Assembly: GCA_963082975.1 (NCBI GenBank)
Contig: OY720344.1
Location: 73,250,546-73,314,545 of the forward strand
Source: Labia minor
Taxonomy: Eukaryota > Arthropoda > Insecta > Dermaptera > Spongiphoridae
DNA length: 64,000 nucleotides
Direction: 5' to 3'
This document shows positions 37,060 through 48,163 of the stretch, piece by piece. Within the stretch, counting starts at the first letter, position 1; every line of letters begins with the position of its first letter. Below the pieces are notes generated by a model. That model ran no database searches. It had not been told where the DNA came from and saw nothing but the letters and a program-made list of their open reading frames with translations. The translations under genes and the position numbers were made by a program.

Positions 37060-37775
37060 ATGACGTCACAGCCACCGCCTGTAAGATATATCTATACTTA
37101 AAATAAAATTAAAAATATTTATATTATATTCATATTTGTTTTTTATTTCATTAATAGATACATTTAAATTATTTGAAATTGTTTCACAACGTTTAGAAGA
37201 TTTATCTTTATTCAATTCGATATAGGAGAATTAAATGACGTCATCAAATTATTATACAGCGACTCCGTAAATACAAAATATTATACTATACTAGCTGACA
37301 ATCAGTATATTAGATAAAACATTTATTTGTTTTTGTGTTCTTACTTTTAATATATTTTAATTTAATCAGTAAATTAATTATATATTATGATTGTAAATGT
37401 TATATCTATCTATCTCTGTACTCTCCTAGAAGTGTCCCTTCATACATTGTGAATCCACCCATAATAATATCTTACTTGAAAATGAAAATCCAATTATGAG
37501 ATCAATTATTTAAAATTATTTATTCACACACATATAATCTTGAATGTTTTCAGTGTTTTATAAATAATTTAAAAAGGCCAATATTAAAAAAATAAAATTA
37601 AAAATATAATAAAATATAAATATAAATATAACATAAAAAATAAAAATATAAACATTCTTTGAATGACAACATGTAGATATCAAATTTTAAATAAGTTGAC
37701 ATGAAACCGACCGACGGTTTGAAATAAATTAATTTCCAGCTACAGAAACAATTTCAAATAATTTAAATGTATCTG
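37060..37775. repeat. Family D relatives with TGACGTCA motifs
   Basis: A reverse relative at about 37060-37260 (TGACGTCA twice, and AATTATTTGAAATTGTTTCA) and a forward relative at about 37690-37775 (ACCGACCGACGGTTTGAAAT) correspond to the units at 19575-20170. Both lie inside the candidate large element. Confidence 0.5.
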
Positions 37776-39182
37776 TTAACGTTTGAGGGGTGTATGTTTT
37801 ATGGCTATTTTTTTTTTAATTTATGTTCTTTTAAATTATTTGAATGGCGATTTGGTGAATCGGGTATTAATATTACCAGCCAAACCCAATTGTAATAAAT
37901 AATTAAAACATCTGGGAATGCTATTAAACATTACTATCAACGAACTTTTATTCATATTTATCACAAAATTGCATTAATAATTCCAATTTATATCATCTTA
38001 ATATATTGTGAGAATTAGATAAATAATGTAGAGAGCAAAAAATATTTAAAAATAGATATTTATTTAAATGAAATAAAATTATTTAATTTACAGAATGAAA
38101 ATGTCTACAATAATGTCTAAACATTTTTTCTTTATAATTTTACATTATAATAACATTAATTAAAGTAGTTATAATATATGGGAAATTTTCAACTTTGACC
38201 GCCGATTTGACCATGTTCCCAATCAAATTTTAAAAAACCAAGACCACTTTACATTTACACTTTTTTAAGCTAAGCTCTATTCGAATCCAAAATCAAAATT
38301 TAAAAAATCAAAATTTTTGGCGACAGACACACAGATATATAGATTTTATAAACGAACTAAAAGTTGAAAATTGTAAAATTTTTAAAGTATATAATAATAA
38401 ATTGTATAAATTTGTTAAAGGGTCGAGCGATAGCTGGTCTCCCAGGTATTGAAATGAAAATCAATTTATTTTAATTAATTTGAAACATTTTAGGAAACAA
38501 ATTTTTAATGGGTCATTTTTAGAAATCCCATTTAACAATTATAATAAATAATTAAACAATTGTAAAATTTTTAAAATATATAATAATAAATTGTATAAAT
38601 TTGTTAAAGGGTCAATTTAGACGTCTATATAGACATCTAGAAACAACAACTTAGACGTCTGCTCTAATTTGTAGAATTTGTAAAATAAGAAGTATTTGTT
38701 TAAAATTGTTGATATAAAACCAATATTTTGGGAATATTCTGAGATTAAGCATAATTGATTTCTGAAATATCATTTTTATCTCCAAATAAATTATTTTTCA
38801 CTTAACTAAAAATTCTACAATTTTTAATATCTAATATTCCTTCTAAATAAAAATAAATTTCTAAGTCGTGCCATAATTCTACAATTTTTAATTTCCAATA
38901 TTCCTTTTATCTAAAAATAAAAATAAAATAAGAAAACGTGTTGCACAAGCCCCAACCCCCTTTTTTTAAGTTTCTTCCCGTAAGCCTGCAGGTGGCACAA
39001 AATGCGTTTTCAAAAATTGATTTTGTGGAGCCCAGAGACCAGTCTGCCATTTAGTGTCACAGACTATCTATTGCTATCTATTTGTCAAGGACTGATATAT
39101 AACGGAACGTCTGTGAAATATATTGTATCTCTTTACCGTTCAAGTTAATTAACGAAAAAGAAGAAAATATATACACATTAGT

Positions 39183-40185
39183 ATGGCTGATCTTCAAGTA
39201 AGTATAGCTGTACTTTATTTATTACATTTTTTTATTGTAAGACAAAATATGCTATATTGCTATGCCTTTACTATATATAGCAGGTCTGGCCAACACAAAT
39301 GACTTCATGCTTAATGTTTAATGTTTTTATTTATTATTTTTCTGCTACTTTTTTTAAATAAAAATAATAATAACAATTTAAAATAAAAAAAATATATTCT
39401 CTATTAATTATACTATTATTTCTAACTTTTTTCTTCCTTTTTATGGAATCAAATATGTAGTTTAAAAATTTTAGGACATATTTTAAATACAAAAATTAAT
39501 TATAATTATTTCAATAATATATATATTCTGTTTTTGAATATAGAGTGAGAAATGAAAGTTACAAAAGAAATATAAAAATTAACTGGCGGGCCCTAGTGCC
39601 GTGGGTTGGCCAGGCCTGATATGTATTGACAGCTTGTAAATGAAGGTCTGTTGAATACATACTTTTAGTCTTATTGTCTTGGCTCTCAGGCAAACAAGGA
39701 AATATAATAGAATAGTTAAAATCAATAGAAAATCTTTCATAATTTTAAAAGGTCAATGAATATGATATATTTTCGAAATTGTCCTTTTTGGAAAAACTAT
39801 TAAAAAAAATTTTTTTATATTTTTTTTTATAAAATTAATTTTTAAATAATGCATATAAATGTTATAAAAAAGCATAAAATAATAAATTATATAAGCATTC
39901 AAAGCTTCTTTTTTATATTATTATTATTATATATTTTCTTGTTGCAAATATATTCTATAATTTTTTTCTGTTTATTATATAAATGTTCTTATTATCTTGT
40001 AATAATTTCATTATTTGTTTTCCAGGTACTTTGGCAATAAAATTCCCGGACAGCGAACATGATACAGCACATCAAACCATAAAGTCATGGCTACGAAATG
40101 CCAGAGAAAACAGGAGGATGACAATAATTAGAAAAAGCATTAAATATTTTATATTTTATATATTACGTATTTTATATTTATATTA
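39183..40185 (+). other. Exon-like sequence inside the large repeat element
   Basis: ATGGCTGATCTTCAAG followed by a good GTAAGT donor (near 39183-39198) lies downstream of a GC-richer, promoter-like stretch. A TTTTCCAG acceptor at about 40024 opens an ORF with TLAIKFPDSEHDTAHQTIK, SWLRNARENRRM and a basic tail. The intron phases do not join in this frame, so I do not call a gene. The ORF looks like a helical basic domain, but I recognise no family. It may be a captured host exon or part of the element's own protein. Confidence 0.3.
39281..39618. mobile_element. hAT MITE
   Basis: The left end CAGGTCTGGCCAAC and the right end, inverted as CAGGCCTGGCCAAC, match at 13 of 14 positions. The flanks ATATATAG and ATATGTAT agree at 6 of 8 positions, as for an aged target duplication. 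No ORF is present. Confidence 0.7.
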
Positions 40186-40880
40186 AAAGTATTTAAAAGC
40201 ATATATATATGCTAGTATTCATAAGTAATATATAAATACAATTCATAAGAAATATATAAGACTATAATTATAACTAAAATATTTAGTTATAATTTATGTC
40301 AAACTGACTTATATATTAAATTATTTTTGACTGAGAATGTTAAATTATTTTTGTTATATGAATATTTTATTAAATAAACCAAATAATGTTTTGTTTTTGT
40401 ATTAATATAATAAGAGAGATATATTATTAAAGAAATTATATAAAAATCTCATATATTCACTTATTTTTCTCTCGATCTTTCTTTTTTTAAATATATATAT
40501 ATATTAATTATCTATTTTAGAGAAAAAGACGAACTATATTATTACGCATTTTTGGGCCAGTAATTTATCTTATATTTATATTTTATCAATGAGACTTAAA
40601 TATATGTATCTGTATTTATATTTATTTAGAAAAAGAAAGATAAAGATGAAGATATATTAAATTATTTTTGACAAAGAATTTGACATCTAACAGACGGACG
40701 GATAGGCACGTCGATTAGACGTCTAAACGTTGGACGTTTTTAGGTCGATGTCGACCTTAATCTAGACATCTAGTAGATGGTAGATAGATTTTTTTAGACG
40801 TGGTTTAGACGTCTAATCGACGCCGACGTTCTGGCTTGGATATTTATAAATAAGTTCAATATTTATTTAAATTTAATATA

Positions 40881-43800
40881 TTATTTATTTAATCCTAATA
40901 AGTTCCTTAACTGAAAAAAATAAGTTGCATGATATATTAGTATTATTTAGTTTTATACAACAAAATATGAGAAAAGAGAAAAAATATACCGTTATTCCTC
41001 CAACTGATATTACATCTCCAATGATATTAATTTTTTCTGCCTTAAGATCCACTCTTTTTTCAATTTCAAATCCACATTCGGTTAACTTTTTAAGAAATTT
41101 CCAGGTCTTTTCAAAATCTTGACTACTATCCTGAAGCATGTATATTTCCGTTGCTTGATAAAGTGTTATAACTAAAATTCTTTTATTATACCAACTCCAC
41201 TAAAATATATAAATGTATTTAATTTAAATATATATATTTATATTATCAATGATTAAAACTTTTAACTTTTAAAAGGTCAAGATGTCAATGGTAACTAACT
41301 TGGCTATGATATTTAATGAATATTTTAAAAATAATAATTTATATTTGAATTATTGATTGAAGAAAATTTAGAGAAATAATTTTACTTAAATATTATTATC
41401 TTTAAAGGTATATTAAAAAAATTATTACATTCACGGAATTATCTTTCATTGCTTTATAAACAATTATATCTGCTATTTCAGCTTGATTCTTCAGCCATAA
41501 TGGTACATTTTCTGGTTTAATAGTCATTGCTAAAGCATCTGACCAAATCTTGATATATGGTAACAACATTTCCAATCTATTTTGGATAGCATTGAAAGTA
41601 GATTCCTCTCTGAAAAATTAATTTAATGTTAAATTTTTAATTATAATTCTTTCAATTTTTAATGATATCAAGCAAATTATAAGTTTGAATAAGTGCAAGA
41701 AGACATTATTATCCAAGACTACGATTCCTCCATGATAAGTGATAGGGCGGGGGAGATGGAGCATACTATGCCAGAAACTGGATTGTGTTGTATTATGATA
41801 AGACCTGTAACTAATGTAATGGACGAAATGTTCTAGAGACATATACCAATAAATAAATCAAATAAATAGCGATTGGTTAAAAAGTATAATTTATTTTGGA
41901 AATTCCTATCCTAGCAGTTGATTTCTTCGTTTTGAAAATTCAACTTTGTTTACATAATTAATTATTAAATAAAGATGAAGGTATTTATACTTAAGAAAAA
42001 TTAAATAATTAAAAGAAAAATGTGAAAAAATTATTTTAGTTTTTAAAAAAATGTAAATGAATTCTCCTACTACCTTTTAAAAAGAGAATTATTAATAAGA
42101 TTAATACATTTATAAAACTTAATTAAATATTTAATTTTAAATATTCATTGATATTTTATTAAAAGATAATTATTTATACACATCTAATTAAAAACAAAAA
42201 ACTAATATTTGGCAATTTTGTCAGCTAGAGAATCCATTCAATAATTAAAATTAATTTAATTTTATAATTAAAAAAAATCAGAATTTATTTTTAATAATTA
42301 AAAATGATTTAATTTTGGAATAAATTCATAATATATATTAAACGTTATATAAAATGTGAAAGTCCTTATAGCTCTATTTAATCAATATTCAAACTTTTAT
42401 TAATAGGAATAATAACATTCCGATATCCGTTGAAATCTTGATTATAATATATATATATAATTTATAAAGACAATTTTTTTAATGAAAGATATATTTATAT
42501 CTTCTCAATCTTGTATTATTGTAATTGTATCTTTTGTATCAAGTGATTTCTTAACTCTCCTAAGAAAAAACTATTCACTATTACGTTAGATTGAATAACT
42601 AATTAAAAAGATTTGTAAGAATTTTAAGATATACATATATATTTTGTAAAACGATTTTTTTATATACCCATTTGTAATGACAAAACAAAAAATCGTTTCT
42701 TGACTTTGTACCAATTTTGGATCAAGGCTCAGACATGCTTCGTGAGAAACCTTTGCCCAAAGTCTTGTTTCAAATAAAAATGAAATACAAATTAAATTAT
42801 AAATATGCAATTATGAATAAATTTCTTTTTTTAGAATAGTAAAATAATAGGAATATAGCAAAATCTATCAAAATAAAATTGTTCATCGATTGTTTTTAAA
42901 TTTTAACAGAATTGAATTTTGATTCTGTCTGTTTCTATTATTATAATGTTAAGTTTTTAAATTTAATCATTGAGAGAAAGAGAGAGAGACAAATCTTGGT
43001 TATCAGATTTTCGTGAACTCTAGGTTCTAGTGCATAGGTTCCCAAACTTTTTTGGGTCGTAGACACCTTGTCATGTTTTTCGATTTTGGATAGATCCCCT
43101 AAATTGATTTTTTGTAAAAAAAATTACTTTTTTTTTAAAGAGCCTTATTGAAAAATCAAAAATGTTTTAAGAGCCATGTCAGAAAAACAATTTACCTTTT
43201 TTTTTAGAGCCATATTGAATTGTAGGTATAATGTAAGTAAATAGGCTTGAGATCCACTATCGAGACCCCAATTTTAATTTCATAGGCCCCCAAATTTTTT
43301 ATCCGCTGCCATAGTCGTATAGAGGTCGATATAGACCACTTTGTGAACCTCTGTTCTATTGGGATAAAATTAAACCTGAATAATTTAACTTTAATATTAT
43401 TGTTTCAATATAATTAATTTAAATAATTTGATTCATAAATTTTCAAATTTATTTGTATATATAAAACTTCTTGAAATCTAATTTAAGAAACACAAAAAAA
43501 TATAACTCTCTTGGTTAATATTAAATAAATCTCATTAAATACACAGAATAAAAATTAATAAAAAAAAATATATATTTAATAAAATACTTTTTTTTATATT
43601 ACATTTAGAAAATCATTTTGCTTGCAATATTTTTAAATTTTAATGACATTTGTAATTTTATCTTTCTGACGAATTAAATATATTGTTTTAATTTATTTGA
43701 TGATGAAATGTATATTATTTTTCATTCAAATTGATAATATTCTACTTAAGAAAAATTACAAGATTTAATTTAAAGAAATGTCATCTTAATTTGCACAATG

Positions 43801-45465
43801 AATAATTTAGTTTTTTTCTTAGGGGAGAGGAGAAAAATTAACACAATAATATTATAAAATACAAAACAAATTCTTTTTGAGGAGTAGAGGGCGCCACCCC
43901 CTCAAATTTGCGTTACATTAATTTAATTTTTTTCTTGATAACAAAAGAATACTAGATTCAAAATGTTTAAAATATAAGTAAACATGTGCAAGTGGGGATA
44001 GATTCTTGAGTCTATGTTTAAAGTTCATTTTTTTTTGTCTAAGGTCGATTTCAAAAATTTTTTAGCTTTAATTTCTACATATTTTTATTTTATTTTATAT
44101 TTTTTGAGAAAATTGTTTTTTAAAATATAATTATTTATAAAAAAATGGCCAAATAAAAAAAAACCAATGAATATTTTTCGTAATAGCATAAAAAGGATTT
44201 AAGGGAAAGAATAGGAAGAAGTTGAAATATGTGGAACGGGAAGAAATCCTTCTTCAGTAAATATATAATAAAGTAATTGCTAAATCTACATTTCTCTTCA
44301 AAAATAATTAATCAAAGTGAATCAAAAGATTTTTTCAGATCAATCAACCTTTTCATATTAAATAACAATATATTAATATATAAATATTTTAAAGAAATCA
44401 TAGATAGATGGGATAGAGAAATTAGAAAAAGACAATTAAACACTACCCTATTATCGTCGGTCGGTAATAGATATAAAGAAGAATCTAAACCTTTTTTTAT
44501 GTTTATATTAATTAGATTTAATAATAATATTTTATAAAAAACTATCTTCTTAAGATAGTATTTTTGGTTTGTTTGCTTCATGAAATTATAATCTGATAAT
44601 ATCGTTGGGTGTCAAATTAGTATTTTAAAAAGAAATAATATTTCACTCAATAGTGAACAAATTTAAAATATATTATCCTGATGATCAGGATCATAATCAT
44701 CCTATTGTTTTATTATTTATCCTTTCAATATTATAAAAAAATGGTTGTTTTGTGATTGCTTAGTGTCATCTGTTAGTGCACTTATCTTAAGAGCTGGCTT
44801 TTATTAAATAACTTTATTAATCTTCAAAATTACTACTTTTTAATAAACTAATATATTAGTAATAGTATAATAAAAATGTCTTCTATTTTTATTAAATTAT
44901 TTAAATAAAGATAATCAACATAATAGAAATCTTACGGAGTAGATATTGAGCTAGTATCAAGAATTTCATGAAGCCGTTGATTGCAATTGTTGGAAAAATA
45001 ATCTACTAAAGCAAAACCGCCTGAATGAAAAATACCTTGGGCAGCTGAAGATAGCCCAAGCGTTTCTGCACCTATTAAAAAAATAATCTAAGTACAGTTA
45101 TACTTATTAAATATATATTATTAGAATATGATGCACCTTTTGACAAAGCTTTTGTTGACCATCCAAATTCATGAACAAATGGTAAAGATGCTTCTAAAAT
45201 TTGCTTTTTAACATCGTCATTAGACTTTTTCTCGACAGTGGGATTTAATTTATCTGCATTAAAATCGTTTTTGTAAGTCGTAGGTGAGGTTGATGAACAT
45301 CTTAAAATCCCTATTTCATAAATAATCATAATTATATCAGTTTTGTTTTACGAAAATAACTCATTAATTAGATATTCTAAAGAATAAATTTGACATTGGA
45401 GCTAATATAAGATAAATAATTTAAATCAATGGAAATAATTTTTTTGTTTACCTAAGTAAACACAT
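40881..45465 (-). CDS. COQ9: Ubiquinone biosynthesis protein COQ9
   Basis: Minus-strand exons 45465-45452, 45300-45137, 45071-44936, 41609-41429, 41199-40990 and 40910-40881 join in phase to 244 aa. The middle and C-terminal parts carry COQ9 hallmarks: ILEASLPFVHEFGWSTKAL, GAETLGLSSAAQGIF with FSNNCNQRL, LEMLLPYIKIW, WSWYNKRILVIT, YMLQDSSQDFEKTWKFL and a final LRNLLGLNK. COQ9 is a mitochondrial TetR-fold lipid-binding protein that presents the ubiquinone intermediate to the hydroxylase COQ7. The first exon (14 nt, M-C-L-L) is the weakest part: it fits the phase and gives a short Arg/Ser/Thr-rich presequence, but its acceptor has a poor pyrimidine tract. The 3.3-kb third intron contains a hAT MITE. 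The stop lies 41 bp from the end of the neighbouring inverted-repeat element. Confidence 0.9.
43025..43361. mobile_element. hAT MITE in a COQ9 intron
   Basis: The element is 43033-43353. The left end CATAGGTTCCCAAAC and the right end, inverted as CAGAGGTTCACAAAG, are related. Flanks TTCTAGTG and TTCTATTG agree at 7 of 8 positions. The interior AGAGCCATATTGAA repeats relate it to the element at 24204. Confidence 0.8.
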
Positions 45466-45767
45466 AAATCTAACTAACTTAAAATTATTAGTTTATTCAA
45501 TTTTTGCTGTGATTGAAGGCTGTCAAATAAAAGAGAAAACTAAACGGTATTTGTTTTTTTTACTAATCATTAATTCTTGAATCGATTTTGTTTTAAATAT
45601 AAATTATTTATTACAGAAAAAAGTATGATAAATTACAAAAAAGAAATGATAAACAGTTTTCGCTTGTAGATACTAATAATAATGTAAATACATAAAAATG
45701 TATTTTTACTTATAATAATGAGTTAAATTCAAATAATTATTTTTTAAGTAGTTGGATTTCAAAAGTT
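45466..45767 (-). promoter_or_regulatory. COQ9 upstream region and glomulin 3' region
   Basis: Only 302 bp separate the glomulin stop from the proposed COQ9 start, in tandem orientation. The region must hold the glomulin 3' end and the COQ9 promoter. No TATA box or other firm motif is identified. Confidence 0.4.
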
Positions 45768-47578
45768 TTATTCGAATTTAGAATATTCATCGATGCATTC
45801 TTCAACTCTTACAAGTAAGCTTTCAATTAAATCTAGGGCATTTAGTGCTGAAGTTATGACATTCATTTTATCTTGTTGAGGAATATTAGGTAACATTTCA
45901 TTACCAACTTTTACTTCGAGTTCAATGTGTTTCCAACCACCATCCTTTGGTTCCTTTTTAATTTCTTCCAGCCGAGCTTTATAATGAGCTCTTGAAATAG
46001 AAATTCCTGTACGAAGAGGATCAAGAAATCGACTTTTTAAAAGAGGCAGTGAGTTCCATATTCCAGATACATTTGTATTTTTGTCTCTCAAAACTAAATA
46101 ACGTAAAATATTGATACTAGCAACCACTTGTTCAAAATTGTCTACTAAATCCGATTTCTCTTGATTAGGTAATTCACACCATTTAATAATAAGATCAAAG
46201 AGGAGTTTTCCTTTATATTTGGTGTGTTCAACAAACCATTGATGATTTATTATATCTTTTATATAAGTTATAATATATCCACATAATCCTGCATGAGAAA
46301 TTGAAGAACGAAAATTCATTAAAAGCCAATATCGAGTCGATAAACTAAACTTGTCTAAATAACTTTTAAAAATGTCCAATGATTGTTTTCTTGTTTTTTT
46401 TGTTTGTGAATAAATCATTACATTAATTAAGTGTTCAACAAAATCTCGATTAAAATAATGGTCTAGAAAATCCAAACCTAAACTTTCATTTTTAATAAGT
46501 TGTAAAGATTTTTCTGCTAGAATAATTCCTTTCTGAAATACATATTCTCCAGAATGATTTAATAAATGGGCTGATAATATTAAACCAATTCGTGCAATAT
46601 ATTGCCGATCATAAACACATGGTAAATGATTTAATTTCATTTCCTCGCCAAAAATTAAATAAAAAAATGTTGAAAGTCCAAATAAAGGAACTTTATCTTC
46701 ACATGCATAACAATCCTCATAAAATACATCGTCCTCTTTTTGGAAATCATACTTTTCTCTTTCTTCTGCATACTGTAGGAATATAAGTAAATTTGGATTA
46801 TAAGCATGAATAATGTTAATAATTCTATTTGCAAATGCTCGTGCAGGAGGTGTGGTAGAAGATTCAGCCATATCAAGAAAACTTAAAGGTTGACCTAGAA
46901 GTTCCATCATAAAACAACTTAAATTTTTTTTATAATTTTCGTTTTCAATTTCATTGGGAAGCTTTAGAAATGGTGTTAAAAATTCAAAAACACATTCATA
47001 TATTGTTAAAATTCTAATTGCTTTAGGATCAGAATCCATTAAGGGTGCTTCATCATCATCAAGAGCATAATTTTCTGGTGCAGGAAGTGATGTGAGATGT
47101 AACTAAAAAAAAATGATTTTTATTACTATTAAAAAATACATTCTACAATATTAAAAATGTGAAATACCTGAATTGTATTCAAAGTCCATTCCAAATTTCT
47201 TGAATTCTCTATTGGTTTTTGTAATAAAATTTTTTGTAAAGGTTTTAGTAATGTTGTTATTACAACATCATTATTTGCCTGTTCAAATTGTTCCAAGTAT
47301 TCAAACAAACTGTCATCGGGATCTGTAATATCTGCTATATATATAAGGAGGTCCTCAATGTACTTTTGTGTTTCAGGATTTATTTCATCATTTAATCGGC
47401 GTACTAATAAAGGCATTAAATCCCAACGAATATGATGAAATACAACTTTATTTCTTGGGTGCTTAGAAAATTCAACAACTCTTTCAAAATTATGTTCTTT
47501 ACAAGCTATTTGTATCTCGACATTTACATTATGGATATAAGTGTTTAATTTATCACCGGTTAATTCTGTTTCTTCCAT
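45768..47578 (-). CDS. GLMN: Glomulin (RBX1-binding inhibitor of cullin-RING ligases)
   Basis: Two exons, 47578-47168 and 47102-45768, joined across a 65-bp intron in phase 0, give 581 aa (human about 594). The protein is an all-helical HEAT-like repeat protein, without membrane segments. Recognisable glomulin segments are FAVNRIINII-style helices in the middle, SGIWNSLPLLKSRFLDPLR, GISISRAHYKARLEEIKK, and the C-terminal NVITSALNALDLIESLLVRV followed by EECIDEYS. In vertebrates the C-terminal half binds RBX1 and blocks E2 recruitment to SCF-type ligases. The start codon is the first Met (MEETELTGD), close to the divergent SGSM3 gene. The stop codon overlaps a perfect AATAAA (GAATAAAA). Family identity is based on the ordered conserved segments and length, from memory. 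Confidence 0.9.
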
Positions 47579-48163
47579 TTTTATTTATTATTAAACTAGT
47601 TAATGTAGAATTCAAATATGAATTTCAAAAATAATTTATATATTATAGTTATTTAAAACTACACACATATATATATAAGAAATATGTGTTTTTTTAATAC
47701 ATACCAAAGAAAATATTTTTGGGAGGCAATATATATGTTCTAATTAACATATTATATTAATTTTAATTAATTTATGAATATTTAAAATGTCACTTGTTGT
47801 TATAGTAATTTATATTGATAATGAAATTAGCCTTATATAATAGTTGGCAAAATTATTAAGGATTAAAAAATATAAATACATAAATTATTATAATTTAACA
47901 ATTATAAAATATAATTAATCAAAATTAGTTAATTATATCAAATTGTATTTAATAATAAAAAATTAGTGTAATATTTAGATGCAAAATGTGTATTGAAAAT
48001 TAGTTGATTGATTCTATCTTCAAATCTGTTCGAAACTGGATAAAATGTCAGAAAATGATAACATATGTCATTAAATCAATCTTTATTCTATTAGACTATA
48101 AATAATATATATTCTAAATTAAATAAGGATAAAATTGTTTGATATTTTATTTTTAATACAATT
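47579..48163. promoter_or_regulatory. Shared divergent promoter region of glomulin and SGSM3
   Basis: The start codons of two divergent genes are 585 bp apart, with only AT-rich DNA between and no repeat insertion. Both 5' UTRs and both promoters must lie here. No TATA box is convincing given the AT content. Confidence 0.55.

Larger units (their letters stand above)
36462..40840. mobile_element. Candidate large DNA transposon with about 40-bp terminal inverted repeats
   Basis: The left end (36462 onward) contains AGCCAGAACG and CGTCGATTAGACGT. The right end read inverted from 40840 has AGCCAGAACGTCGGCGTCGA and then TTAGACGTCTAA. The two match with about seven differences over 40 bp. TAGACGTCTA-type words are clustered near both ends (36480-36735 and 40700-40820) and once inside (38617-38660). 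The interior holds a hAT MITE, family D copies and an exon-like ORF at about 40026. No target duplication is clear, and no transposase is recognised. Two independent insertions of the same end sequence remain possible. Confidence 0.5.

Noticed and set aside
44277-44581. Overlapping ORFs on both strands in a COQ9 intron
   Set aside because: AT-rich translations with a family B fragment inside; no recognisable motif.
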